This document shows, piece after piece, positions 16,704-26,224 of a DNA stretch of 64,000 nucleotides. The DNA is taken from assembly GCA_945861085.1 (NCBI GenBank), contig OX244046.1, forward strand, positions 1,612,001-1,676,000, written 5' to 3'. Numbering within the stretch: the stretch's first letter is position 1; every line of letters starts with the position of its first letter. The notes under the pieces are model-generated. The model was not told where the DNA came from. It worked only from the letters and a program-made list of their open reading frames with translations, and did not search any database. The stretch comes from Clostridioides difficile_D (GTDB lineage Bacteria > Bacillota > Clostridia > Peptostreptococcales > Peptostreptococcaceae). Position numbers and translations under genes: made by a program.

Positions 16704-17378
16704 TTACACCTCCGAAGTAAACACACCATCTTTAAGTCGTATAACCTTAGTTGCATACTTAGTTAAATCTTGATCATGTGTAACCATTATTATAGTCTTA
16801 CCTTGTTTGTTAAGCTTTGTTAAAAGCTCCATAATTTCTCTGCTAGTTTCACTATCTAATGCTCCAGTTGGTTCATCTGCAAAGATTATTTGAGGGTCAT
16901 TTGACAAGCAACGTGCAATTGCTACACGCTGTTGCTGACCACCAGATAATTGAAGCGGTTTCTGTTTAAGTTTGTCCAAAAGCCCAACAGAGTTTAACTT
17001 ATCTTTAACAATTTCTTCTCTTTCAGATTTTTTTAGCGTTTTATTGTAAATTAGAGGTAACTCTACATTTTGATATACATTTAAAGTTTCTATTAAATTA
17101 AATTGTTGAAAAACAAATCCAATATTAATATTTCTAAAAACAGAACGTTCATTTTCACTCAAATTAGTTACATCTGTTCCATCAAATATATATCTTCCTT
17201 CATCAAATACATCTAGAAAACCTAAGATATTAAGTAAAGTGGTTTTACCACTACCAGATTTACCCATTATCATAACAAATTCTCCAGATTCAATTTCTAA
17301 ATTTAAAGATTTTAAAACATGTAATTCATCTTTCCCTACTTTGTAATACTTTTGAATATTTTCTAATTTAATTAACAT
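16704..17378 (-). CDS. MacB/LolD-type ABC ATPase
   Basis: 224 residues. Walker A is GKSGSGKTTL, the Q-loop lies in GFVFQQFNL, the signature is LSGGQQQRVAIARCL and Walker B is IIFADEPTGALDS. The H-loop is MVTHDQ. It energises the adjacent permease in the cytoplasm. It lies 7 bases after the adaptor gene, so the three export genes are translated as a unit. Confidence 0.95.
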   Translation of the reverse strand: MLIKLENIQKYYKVGKDELHVLKSLNLEIESGEFVMIMGKSGSGKTTLLNILGFLDVFDEGRYIFDGTDVTNLSENERSVFRNINIGFVFQQFNLIETLNVYQNVELPLIYNKTLKKSEREEIVKDKLNSVGLLDKLKQKPLQLSGGQQQRVAIARCLSNDPQIIFADEPTGALDSETSREIMELLTKLNKQGKTIIMVTHDQDLTKYATKVIRLKDGVFTSEV

Positions 17379-17385
17379 ATGTAAA

Positions 17386-18615
17386 TTAATTCACATCCAT
17401 AGTAACTTCTTTTACTTTTTTATTTGGAGTAGCATCTCCATTATTAGAACCAGCAGTTACGCCATCGCCTTGAACTGGGTCTCCTTCTTTCATTTCTTTA
17501 GTAGGGTGTTTTATTACTATATCTCCTTGTTCAAGTCCTCCTCTAACTACAGCAAAATCATCATTTTGACTTGCTACATCTACAATTTGCTTTTTCAATA
17601 TACCATCTAAATCCTTAAATACGTATGAGTGTTTTTTGTCTTTAAGGACACAAGATGCTGGTATTTTAAAGCTTGGACTGGCTACTTCAAGTGATGCTTG
17701 AAGATGGAATCCATTTACTAATCCTTCTTGATTATCAAATGCTATGTTTATATCATAATAAGACAGAGTATTCTGCTGAGCTCCCATCTCAGTATTTGGA
17801 GTAGATGGTTTGTCAGATATAAAACTTATTCTACCAGTAAGCTTTTGGTCAGTTGAGAAAACTAATATATTAACCATTTGGTCAACCTTCATTTTAGGTA
17901 AATCTTGCTCACTTGCTTGTCCTTTCATATAAAATTCTAGACCTTGAATAGTCATAAATGAAACTGGTTGGTCTGGATTTTCAGTTTGGTCATTCAAGTA
18001 TACAGTTCCATCAAAAGGAGCAGTAACACTGTCATATGCTTTTTTATCTAGAGAAGCTATCTGAGAGTTTAAAGCAGTTATTTGAGCATTTATAGAAGCA
18101 ATAGCATCTCTATTTTCAGCTATATCAGAAAGTGTTATTTTTTGTTTTTTGTATTGACTAAGCTGTGATTTTAGACTATCTATTTCTGCTATTATAGTTG
18201 GATTTTTAGTAGTAAAAAGAAGGTCTCCTTGATTTACTTTTTGACCATTTGTAACATTAACATTACTTAGCTCATAATCTCCAGATATATTGAAATCCTT
18301 AGTTTGCTTAGGAACAACCATACCATTTATAAATATTTTCTCATTTTCAGGAATAGTATATGTTTCGATAAAGTTTTCCTTAGCTTGTAATTCAGTGTTT
18401 TTTGAATCAACATAAGCAAGCACTCCTAAAATTAAAAGTATGATTACTACTATTCCTGCATATATTTTGAATCTTTTATTTTTAAAGGGATTGTTTTTAA
18501 AACCCTTATTTTTAGCTTTGAAGCCACTACTTCCAAAACTGTTACTTCTAAAGTTGTTACTTTTAAAGCTGCTATTTCTAAATTTTTTATTTTTAAATTT
18601 TTTTAGAAAAGACAT
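17386..18615 (-). CDS. MacA/HlyD-type adaptor with Phe-pentapeptide N-terminus
   Basis: 409 residues. GGAGGAAGAC precedes ATG. The first 50 residues are a basic cytoplasmic tail in which Phe recurs every five residues (positions 7, 12, 17, 22, 27, 32, then 39, 44, 49). One TM helix follows at 51-68 (IYAGIVVIILLILGVLAYV). Outside are a barrel-sandwich/lipoyl domain, a coiled-coil hairpin (SLKSQLSQYKKQ...NAQITALNSQIASLDKK) and beta-barrel domains. The C-terminal tail is Gly/Asn-rich. It should connect the MacB-like permease with the envelope. The repetitive tail is not part of known MacA architecture. Confidence 0.88.
   Translation of the reverse strand: MSFLKKFKNKKFRNSSFKSNNFRSNSFGSSGFKAKNKGFKNNPFKNKRFKIYAGIVVIILLILGVLAYVDSKNTELQAKENFIETYTIPENEKIFINGMVVPKQTKDFNISGDYELSNVNVTNGQKVNQGDLLFTTKNPTIIAEIDSLKSQLSQYKKQKITLSDIAENRDAIASINAQITALNSQIASLDKKAYDSVTAPFDGTVYLNDQTENPDQPVSFMTIQGLEFYMKGQASEQDLPKMKVDQMVNILVFSTDQKLTGRISFISDKPSTPNTEMGAQQNTLSYYDINIAFDNQEGLVNGFHLQASLEVASPSFKIPASCVLKDKKHSYVFKDLDGILKKQIVDVASQNDDFAVVRGGLEQGDIVIKHPTKEMKEGDPVQGDGVTAGSNNGDATPNKKVKEVTMDVN
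18469..18597 (-). repeat. 15-bp minisatellite coding F-(K/R)-(S/N)-x-x
   Basis: Within the adaptor gene, nine units of FKNKK, FRNSS, FKSNN, FRSNS, FGSSG, FKAKNKG, FKNNP and FKNKR type follow one another. The DNA unit is about 15 bases, with one 21-base unit. Such a coding repeat is likely to vary in copy number by slippage. Confidence 0.8.
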
Positions 18616-18729
18616 GTCTTCCTCCTTTTTATAAAAACTATTTATTATATACTGGGATGTACATATAGAATTACCATAAGAAGTCTGTTGAATATAAGTT
18701 AATGGAAATAAACTATCAATACTAAGGTA

Positions 18730-19734
18730 CTATAAATCACATTTGAATGTAATAGTAAATTTTGTATATTGATTGTACTCTGAATCTACATCAATTTTAT
18801 GACCGAGTTTATCACAAAGTTCTTTCACTAAATAAAGTCCAAGTCCTGTAGATTTAGAATTATTTCTTCCATTATTACCTGTAAATCCCTTATTAAATAT
18901 TCGATTTAAATCTTCCTTTTTTATACCACAGCCAGTATCTTCCACTCTTAATTGTAAATAATTTTTGGTTGTTTTGCAATAGATAGATATTTTATCTCCT
19001 AATGAAGAATATTTTAGGGAATTACTCAATAATTGCTCGAATATGAAGTAGAGCCATTTTTCGTCTGATAAAATTTTAAAATTCAAATTATTTAAGTTTA
19101 AAATAATTTTTTTTGAAATAAAATATTTTGAGTATTTTTTTATAATATTTCTAATAATTTTTTCAATATTTACCTCTTGAATCAAAAAATCCTTATGAAA
19201 GTCCTCAAGCCTCGATAGATATAAAATTTTTTCAACAGAGTTTTCAATTCTAAATATTTCATTATCTATGTCATCTGAAATTTTTTCATCAATTAAATTT
19301 TCATTTTGTTCGAGAATGAGTTTTATTATAGCTATAGGTATTTTTACATCATGTACCCACATATTCAAAATCTCTTTATTCTCTTCAAACTTCTTAATAT
19401 TATTGTTTATTATGTTATTACACTGATATTGATAATTTTTAATGATGTCCAGATATATTTTTTCTTCATTTTTACATTTAACTAACTTTATATCATTCAT
19501 ATTAATTTTAAATGTGTCATTGTTTATGTTATCTAAAAATTTATTCTTCTTAATGTAGCTAATGAGTAGATATAAAAATAAAAATACAACATTTACAATT
19601 AATATATACAAAATAGTATCAATTAGAAAAACATCTATGGGAGAAAATATAATAACTGCTATTGTAAAAATTAAGAAAGTAAAATTGTATACTAAAAATC
19701 CAATTTTATCTTTAAGAAAATCTTTAAAGCTCAT
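18730..19734 (-). CDS. BceS-type intramembrane-sensing histidine kinase
   Basis: 334 residues. Two TM helices at about 12-34 and 38-60 are joined by only a few outside residues, the mark of intramembrane-sensing kinases. The phosphoacceptor His is in WVHDVKIPI. The ATP-binding domain has an N box (LLSNSLKYSS), G1 DTGCGI, an F-box near NKGFTG and G2 STGLGLYLV. BceS-type kinases are stimulated through their partner ABC transporter by antimicrobial peptides. The response regulator is 23 bases upstream and the BceAB-like genes are divergent. Confidence 0.92.
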   Translation of the reverse strand: MSFKDFLKDKIGFLVYNFTFLIFTIAVIIFSPIDVFLIDTILYILIVNVVFLFLYLLISYIKKNKFLDNINNDTFKINMNDIKLVKCKNEEKIYLDIIKNYQYQCNNIINNNIKKFEENKEILNMWVHDVKIPIAIIKLILEQNENLIDEKISDDIDNEIFRIENSVEKILYLSRLEDFHKDFLIQEVNIEKIIRNIIKKYSKYFISKKIILNLNNLNFKILSDEKWLYFIFEQLLSNSLKYSSLGDKISIYCKTTKNYLQLRVEDTGCGIKKEDLNRIFNKGFTGNNGRNNSKSTGLGLYLVKELCDKLGHKIDVDSEYNQYTKFTITFKCDL

Positions 19735-19757
19735 AAATTCACCTACTTAGAGTTGTT

Positions 19758-20432
19758 TTAACTGATTATATAACCCAATCCTCTTTTTGTCTCTATAAAA
19801 TCTTCTATACCGATTTCATTTAATTTTGATCGAATTCTATTTATATTGACAGTTAATGTATTATCATCTACAAACCAATCACTATCCCATAATTTTTTCA
19901 TGAGTTTGTTTCTACTGACTATCTGACCTTTGTATTTCATAAGTTCATGAAGAATTTTAATTTCATTTTTTGTTAGTTCAATAGTATTGTCTTCATAGCT
20001 TATGGTTGCAGTTGATAAATCAAGAGTAACACCATTGTGAACAATCTGATTTGAATTATTCTCAACAAAATTATAAGTTCTTCTTAAAAGGGCATTAACT
20101 TTAGCTATTAAGACATCTATAGAAAATGGTTTTTGTATATAATCATCTGCACCTATATTCACACCCATTATTACATCCATATTAGAATTTCTTGAAGAAA
20201 TAAAGATTATAGGGACTTTTGAAATTTTTCTTATTTCATTACACCAATGAAAACCGTCATAAAATGGAAGGTTTATATCCAATAAAACTAATTGTGGCTT
20301 ATAGTTTCTAAACTCTTCTATTATATTTTCAAGATTTTCTATTTGATGCACATCATGTCCCCATTTAGAAAGACATTCTGCTATGATATTCTTTAATGAA
20401 ACATCATCTTCAATTACCATTATTTTAAACAT
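19758..20432 (-). CDS. OmpR/PhoB-type response regulator (BceR-like)
   Basis: 224 residues. The receiver domain has Asp in LLDINLPFYDG, acidic residues EDD at the start and Lys in IQKPFS. The C-terminal winged helix ends TVNINRIRSKL...ETKRGLGYI. AGGAGG precedes ATG. It is the first gene of the minus-strand operon with its kinase and the MacAB-like genes. Two palindromic repeats just upstream (20453-20537) are its most likely binding sites. Confidence 0.94.
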   Translation of the reverse strand: MFKIMVIEDDVSLKNIIAECLSKWGHDVHQIENLENIIEEFRNYKPQLVLLDINLPFYDGFHWCNEIRKISKVPIIFISSRNSNMDVIMGVNIGADDYIQKPFSIDVLIAKVNALLRRTYNFVENNSNQIVHNGVTLDLSTATISYEDNTIELTKNEIKILHELMKYKGQIVSRNKLMKKLWDSDWFVDDNTLTVNINRIRSKLNEIGIEDFIETKRGLGYIIS

Positions 20433-20452
20433 TCTTACCTCCTAATTCAAAA

Positions 20453-20537
20453 TAGTTATATTAACATAACTATATTCTACTTGATAAATTAAAATATTTC
20501 TACCTTATTATTTAAAATAATTATATTAATATAACTA
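20453..20537. promoter_or_regulatory. Two 20-bp palindromes in a 65-bp direct repeat
   Basis: TAGTTATATTAACATAACTA (20453-20472) and TAATTATATTAATATAACTA (20518-20537) are near-palindromic and 65 bases apart. The similarity extends about 30 bases to the right of each. They lie between the response-regulator gene and bceA and could serve both directions. Confidence 0.65.
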
Positions 20538-20720
20538 TAATTTTACTTTATAAATTATATTTTAAACATAATTACAATAAAAATGAAGAAATATAATGAA
20601 TACTTACGAAAATGTAACTTTAAATTAATGTAATTAAATGTTTAAAAGCTATTTTAATATATATAATATATTTGTGAGAATTAATAAATAACTAATTGTG
20701 CTAAGAGGTGATTATTGACT

Positions 20721-21488
20721 ATGGAAGAAATATTATCTGTTGAAAATATAAAAAAGGAGTATGGAATAAGAGGTTCAAAGCATGAGGCTCTAAGAGGAAT
20801 AAATTTCAAGATTTATAAAGGAGAATTTGTTGGTATTATGGGTTCGTCTGGTGCTGGCAAATCAACTCTTTTAAATATTATTTCCACAATAGATTTACCT
20901 TCATCAGGAGATATTTATATAAATGGAAAGAATACTATCAAAATGAAGCAAAATGAATTGGCAGATTTTAGACGTGATAATCTTGGATTTGTGTTTCAAG
21001 ACTCTAATCTTTTGGATACACTTACAATAAAAGAAAATATAATGTTACCTCTTTCTTTAAAGAATGAAAGAGTATCAGTAATAGAAAATAGAATAAAAGA
21101 AATTTCAAGAGAATTAAATATAGAATCAATATTAGATAAATATCCTAGCGAAGTTTCAGGAGGAGAAAAACAAAGAGGAGCTGTCTGTAGAGCAATAGCA
21201 ACAAAACCATCACTAATACTTGCAGATGAACCTACAGGAGCATTAGATTCTAAATCTGCAAGAAATTTGTTGAATTGTCTACTAAAATTAAATAAAGATA
21301 ATAATAGAACGATATTAATGGTAACTCATGATGCTATAAGTGCAAGTTTTTGTAATAGGATACTTTTTATAAAAGATGGAATAATATTTACAGAAATTGT
21401 AAAAGGAGAAAGCAATAGAGAATTCTATAATAAAATAGTAAATACAGTTTCCTTAATTGGAGGAGTTAATAAAAATGAGTTTATTTAG
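20721..21488 (+). CDS. BceA-type ABC transporter ATPase
   Basis: ATG 20721 is preferred (AGAGGTG 10 bases upstream); an in-frame TTG two codons earlier is possible. The 255 residues contain Walker A GSSGAGKSTL, a Q-loop in GFVFQDSNL, signature VSGGEKQRG, Walker B LILADEPTGALDS and H-loop MVTHDA. The variant signature (GGEKQR) is common in BceA/CprA-type peptide-resistance transporters. It overlaps the permease gene by 14 bases. Confidence 0.92.
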   Translation: MEEILSVENIKKEYGIRGSKHEALRGINFKIYKGEFVGIMGSSGAGKSTLLNIISTIDLPSSGDIYINGKNTIKMKQNELADFRRDNLGFVFQDSNLLDTLTIKENIMLPLSLKNERVSVIENRIKEISRELNIESILDKYPSEVSGGEKQRGAVCRAIATKPSLILADEPTGALDSKSARNLLNCLLKLNKDNNRTILMVTHDAISASFCNRILFIKDGIIFTEIVKGESNREFYNKIVNTVSLIGGVNKNEFI

Positions 21489-23412
21489 AATTGCCATGCA
21501 AAATGTAAAAAATAGTTTTTTTAATTATTTACTGTACTTTATTTCAATTGTATTTAGTGTATTTGTATTTTTTAGCTTTAAATCTATAGAGTATAACGAA
21601 GCTTTAAACTCACTTGGGGAGAAAACGAGGATGAGTATTAACACAAGTTCAATTGTAATAGTGGTATTTGTTTTTTTATTTATATATTATTCAAACTCAT
21701 TTTTCTTTAATAGACGTAGACGAGAAGTAGGTACCTATAGTTTACTTGGAATGAGGAAAAGTCAAATAGGAAAAATATTTTTATATGAAACTTTTTTGAT
21801 GGGTACACTTGCAATATTAATAGGTATATTTTTAGGATTGTTATTTTCAAAGCTCATGACTATGATGCTTGTAAAATTAATGAACGAAATGATAGTAGTA
21901 AAGATGAATTTAAGTATAAAGGCCTTAGTTCAAACACTAGCTGTATTTTTAATAATATTCGTAGTTATTGGAGTAAGAAATACCATAGTTATCAGAAATA
22001 AGAGGATTGTAGAGTTATTTAATAAATCACCAGAAAAGTATAGAGTCAAAAAATTTATAAAGTTAAAAGGTATACTTGGAGTTTTACTAATAACTATCTT
22101 TTATTTAATGTCAATTAGTTATTTTATTGCTGAAAATATTATGCTTTCAGTTTTTATATTAATTACAATAATACCTGGAACTTTTTTATTCTTCTCATCA
22201 GTGATGTATATGATTATTGATGCTATTAAGAAGAGAAAAAGTTTTTATTATAAAGGAAGAAATTTAATTGCCTTTTCTGAACTTGGATTTAAATTAAAGA
22301 GTAATAGTAGTGTATTGGCTTCAATAGCAATATTAATAGCCACAAGTGTAACTATGCTAGGATTTACCATATCACTTTATTACGATATAGATAGGAATAT
22401 AAATGAAAATTACAGATACAATTATACTATAAATGCAGAAAATCCTCATGTAAATAATGAAATTGACAAATTATTATATAAATATAAAAAAGATAATAAG
22501 ATAATCTTTGACAAGACAATAGAACTTATAGACAGAGATGTAAATCTTGAAATGAATTATAAAAATGGAAATAGTTACAAAGAAGATAGAACCTATGTAG
22601 ATTTTATTAGGGAAAGTGATTTTAAAAAATTAAGACAGTATCAGAATAATACTTATGAAGAATTAACTTCAAAGGAATATGTGTATTATGTTTCTGATTC
22701 ATATAAGAAAATACTTTTTAAAGACTTTGATATTAAAAAAATAAACATACATCTTAAAGATAAAAATGAGCATGATACAAATTTGCTTACAGTACAAAAA
22801 ATCATCTTAGAAGCAGAAATAAATTCACAAGCCACACTTGATTTAATTGTAGTAAAAGACGGAGTATTTAATCAATTAAAATCAAAAGGAAATTCCAGAT
22901 TAATAAGATTAATTGACATAGAAAATGAAAAAAAAGAACTTGATTTAACTTTAAAATTGAAAAATACAGTGAATGAAAATATGCAATTTACTTACCCTTT
23001 TAACTTTACATCAAGTGCTGAAAGCTATAATAACCTGATAAAGCTAAGTGGTCTTATGCTATTTATAGGGATGTTTTTATCTGTAGTATTTCTTTTATGC
23101 ACAGGTAGTATAATATTGTTTAAGCAACTATCAAATATATATGATGATAAAAATCGATATATTATGCTAACAAAACTTGGAGCAAATAACAGGGATATTG
23201 AGAAAATAATATCAAAACAGTTAAAGGTTGTATTTTTATTACCACTAGTAGTAGGTACAATTCATAATTTATTTGCTATGTCAATTGTACAAAAGTTTAT
23301 ACCAAGGTCACTACTTACTCCAATTATTATAACTCTAGTAATTTACTATATAGGATACTTTGTATATTATTTTTTAACCTTAAAATATGCTCAAAATATG
23401 ATAATGGAATAA
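21475..23412 (+). CDS. BceB-type ABC permease
   Basis: ATG 21475 has GGAGGAG 8 bases upstream, inside the end of bceA. The 645 residues give ten TM helices. FtsX-like bundles lie at both ends (RREVGTYSLLGMRKSQIG is the typical cytoplasmic loop) and a large extracellular domain at about 310-510, lying between the middle and the last bundle, holds the peptide-sensing region of the family. With BceA it should confer resistance to lantibiotic- or bacitracin-like peptides and signal to the BceS-type kinase. Confidence 0.92.
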   Translation: MSLFRIAMQNVKNSFFNYLLYFISIVFSVFVFFSFKSIEYNEALNSLGEKTRMSINTSSIVIVVFVFLFIYYSNSFFFNRRRREVGTYSLLGMRKSQIGKIFLYETFLMGTLAILIGIFLGLLFSKLMTMMLVKLMNEMIVVKMNLSIKALVQTLAVFLIIFVVIGVRNTIVIRNKRIVELFNKSPEKYRVKKFIKLKGILGVLLITIFYLMSISYFIAENIMLSVFILITIIPGTFLFFSSVMYMIIDAIKKRKSFYYKGRNLIAFSELGFKLKSNSSVLASIAILIATSVTMLGFTISLYYDIDRNINENYRYNYTINAENPHVNNEIDKLLYKYKKDNKIIFDKTIELIDRDVNLEMNYKNGNSYKEDRTYVDFIRESDFKKLRQYQNNTYEELTSKEYVYYVSDSYKKILFKDFDIKKINIHLKDKNEHDTNLLTVQKIILEAEINSQATLDLIVVKDGVFNQLKSKGNSRLIRLIDIENEKKELDLTLKLKNTVNENMQFTYPFNFTSSAESYNNLIKLSGLMLFIGMFLSVVFLLCTGSIILFKQLSNIYDDKNRYIMLTKLGANNRDIEKIISKQLKVVFLLPLVVGTIHNLFAMSIVQKFIPRSLLTPIIITLVIYYIGYFVYYFLTLKYAQNMIME

Positions 23413-23627
23413 ATAATAACTTATTTTTTATTAAAAAATTCAAATTTTATTAAAATAACTTATTTAAGTCAAGTAAGGTATAAAATATTAGAATCAAGAT
23501 TAGGATGTACTATAATGATGAAATTAACCTTTGGAAAAGTACATATTTTGTATCAGTTATATTACTTGATGTTATATAATAAATTTAAGCAAAATATCAA
23601 ATAAAAAATGGCGAGGAGCTGAAATTT

Positions 23628-25241
23628 ATGAAGTTTAATGCTTACCAACATAAATATTCATCAATAAGAAATGTCGTGTATGCTAAAAATGGAGCAGTTG
23701 CAACATCAACACCGCTAGCATCTCAATCTGGGCTTGAAATACTAAAAAAAGGTGGAAATGCTGTTGATGCAGCAGTTGCAACAGCTGCAACATTAGCAGT
23801 AGTAGAACCTACAAGCAATGGGATTGGAGGAGATGCATATGCTCTTGTTTGGATAGAGGAAGAAAAACGCTTGTATGGTTTAAACTCTAGTGGTTTTGCT
23901 CCAGAAAAGATGGAATTAAAAAATTATAATAATATGAAAGAAATGCCAAAGTATGGGTTTGGAGCAGTAACTGTACCTGGAATACCTGCAGCTTGGTCAG
24001 AACTAAATAAAAAATATGGTAAACTTAGTTTAATGGAATGTTTGTCTCCAGCAATAAACTATGCAAGAGATGGTTATGTAGTATCTCCTAATGTAGCTAA
24101 AGTATGGAAAAAATCATATGAACTATATGAAAAAGAGTTTATTGGAGAAGAGTTCAAACCATGGTTTGATACATTTTCTAAAGATGGGAAAGCTCCAGAA
24201 GCTGGAGATATATTTATATGTGAAGAACAGGCAAATACATTAGAAGAAATAGCAAATACTCAAGCTGAAAGTTTTTATAGAGGAAGACTTGCTTATAAAA
24301 TAGATGAATATTCTAGAAAGTTTGATGGAGCTATAAGAAAGAGTGATTTAGAGCGTTTTTATCCAACATGGGTAGAGCCTATAAGTACAGAATACAAAGG
24401 GTATAAAATATTTGAAATACCACCAAATGGGCATGGAATAACAGTTTTAATGGCACTTAATATATTAAAAGAGCTGGACATAGAAGGAAATATAGAAAAT
24501 GTAGAAGATATACATAAAATTATAGAGAGTTTAAAATTAGCTTTTGCAGATTCTAAAACTTATGTAACTGATATAGAACATATGAAGGTAAAAATTCAGG
24601 AGTTACTAAACCAAGAGTATGCAAAAAAAAGAAGTTTATTGATTGATAATAAAAAGGCTATGTATCCAAGTGCTGGAGAGCCATATTGTGGTGGTACAGT
24701 ATATCTTTGTACTGCAGACAAGGATGGAAATATGGTTTCATATATACAGAGTAATTATATAAACTTTGGCTCTGGAATTGTTATACCAAATACTGGAATT
24801 GCTTTACATAGTAGAGGTAATAATTTTAATTTAGACCCTGAACACCATAACACAGTAAAACCATTTAAAAAACCTTATCATACTATAATACCTGGATTTT
24901 TAGGTAAAGAAGATAAAGCGATAGGGCCATTTGGTGTTATGGGAGCTTTTATGCAACCACAAGGACATATTCAAGTATTAACAAATATGATAGACTTTGG
25001 ATTAAATCCACAAGAGGCACTAGATGCTCCAAGATGGCAGTGGATAAAAGGCAAGGAAATAGAAGTTGAACCAGAGATGCCAAAGCATGTAATAGATTCA
25101 TTAATTGAAAAAGGACATGAAATAAAAGTAATTCATGATACTGTCGATATGGGACGAGGTCAAATAATATTCAAAACGGAACAAGAAAGTTATATTTGTG
25201 CGACAGAATCAAGATGTGATGGACATGTCGCAGTTTATTAA
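23628..25241 (+). CDS. Gamma-glutamyltransferase-family enzyme, YwrD/oxamate-hydrolase type
   Basis: 537 residues with no signal peptide, so cytoplasmic, unlike classical GGT. N-terminal nucleophile fold: the self-cleavage site and catalytic Thr are at CGGT-V (Thr357), followed by DKDGNMVSYIQSNY. The small-subunit end contains the GGNAVDAAVATAATLAVVEP and NGIGGDAYALV segments, which resemble YwrD and oxamate amidohydrolase more than secreted GGT. The substrate cannot be decided. GAGGAG lies before ATG. It stands alone, with a terminator after it. Confidence 0.87.
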   Translation: MKFNAYQHKYSSIRNVVYAKNGAVATSTPLASQSGLEILKKGGNAVDAAVATAATLAVVEPTSNGIGGDAYALVWIEEEKRLYGLNSSGFAPEKMELKNYNNMKEMPKYGFGAVTVPGIPAAWSELNKKYGKLSLMECLSPAINYARDGYVVSPNVAKVWKKSYELYEKEFIGEEFKPWFDTFSKDGKAPEAGDIFICEEQANTLEEIANTQAESFYRGRLAYKIDEYSRKFDGAIRKSDLERFYPTWVEPISTEYKGYKIFEIPPNGHGITVLMALNILKELDIEGNIENVEDIHKIIESLKLAFADSKTYVTDIEHMKVKIQELLNQEYAKKRSLLIDNKKAMYPSAGEPYCGGTVYLCTADKDGNMVSYIQSNYINFGSGIVIPNTGIALHSRGNNFNLDPEHHNTVKPFKKPYHTIIPGFLGKEDKAIGPFGVMGAFMQPQGHIQVLTNMIDFGLNPQEALDAPRWQWIKGKEIEVEPEMPKHVIDSLIEKGHEIKVIHDTVDMGRGQIIFKTEQESYICATESRCDGHVAVY

Positions 25242-25296
25242 TCTTATCAACTAGAAATATATACAATGAATTTAAAGAGTGTATGAAATAATAATT

Positions 25297-25328
25297 AAAG
25301 GCGAAAGTCTGCAATGACTAACGCCTTT
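25297..25328 (+). terminator. Hairpin after the GGT-family gene
   Basis: AAAGGCG pairs with CGCCTTT, with AGTC/GACT as an inner stem. The U-tract is weak (TTTGTAAAAA). Confidence 0.6.
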
Positions 25329-25372
25329 GTAAAAATTAAAATAATATATATTAATTCTATATATTATTAATT

Positions 25373-26224
25373 TTATTCTTGACCAGTTTTAATTTCATTG
25401 TCGTCATAACTAATCCAGTCACTAAAGCTACCAATATAAATCTTATGAGGTATATCAAGTTCTCTAAGGGCAAGACTGTTGACACAAGCAGATATACCTG
25501 ACCCACAAGATAAAATTACTTCATCATAATTATTTAAATCTTTAAAGAAATCTTTTAAAAATTTTATGTCTTTAAGTGAGCCATTTTCAAAATCATTTTT
25601 TATTAAATCCTTACAAAAATAATTTTTTGCACTTGGTATATGACCAGCTTTTGAGTAAGCAGGTTCAATTAAACCTTGGTATCTTTCATTGGCACGACAG
25701 TCTATGATTACAGTATCTTCTTTGTATAATTTAGATTTAACATATTCCATTGGTACAACCAAATCATCATTTATATTTGGTTTAATTTCCTTACCTGTAC
25801 AATTTGGGATATTTACTTTCTCTTCTAATTCTCCGCCTTCTTTCACAAAAGATGTTATTCCTCCATCTAGTACATAGACATTATTAAGACCTAAGTGTTT
25901 TAATTGGAAAAATAATCTACAAGCTCCATTTAAATCTCCATCATCATAAGTTACAATCGTAGTGTCGTTATCAACACCCATTTTTTCTAATTTTTCTTTT
26001 AATATTAAAGGGTCTTGTAAAGGATTTTTGCCACCATGTTCTTTTGCAGGAGATGATAAATCCTTGTCTATATCTAAGATGAAACTGCCTTTTATGTGAC
26101 CTTTTTTATAAGAATCAATGCCATAAGTTCTATTGATAAGGTCAAATCTACAATCTATAATGACTAGATTATCATTTTGTTCTAGTTTTGATATAAGTTC
26201 TTTTGCAGAAATAATGTTTTTCAA
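25373..26224 (-). CDS. Two-domain sulfurtransferase (rhodanese / 3-mercaptopyruvate type)
   Basis: 283 residues, two rhodanese domains. The N-terminal copy lacks the catalytic Cys (TYDDGDLNGACRLFF region). The C-terminal copy has the active loop SCGSGISACV, whose CGSGxxA form is closer to 3-mercaptopyruvate sulfurtransferases than to thiosulfate rhodaneses. It transfers sulfane sulfur in the cytoplasm. A ribosome site (AGGAGG) precedes ATG. Monocistronic. Confidence 0.9.
   Translation of the reverse strand: MKNIISAKELISKLEQNDNLVIIDCRFDLINRTYGIDSYKKGHIKGSFILDIDKDLSSPAKEHGGKNPLQDPLILKEKLEKMGVDNDTTIVTYDDGDLNGACRLFFQLKHLGLNNVYVLDGGITSFVKEGGELEEKVNIPNCTGKEIKPNINDDLVVPMEYVKSKLYKEDTVIIDCRANERYQGLIEPAYSKAGHIPSAKNYFCKDLIKNDFENGSLKDIKFLKDFFKDLNNYDEVILSCGSGISACVNSLALRELDIPHKIYIGSFSDWISYDDNEIKTGQE

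Noticed and set aside
18440..18634. Plus-strand Leu-rich ORF opposite the MacA-like N-terminus
   Set aside because: Its Leu/Phe repeats are only the complement of the Phe-pentapeptide minisatellite.
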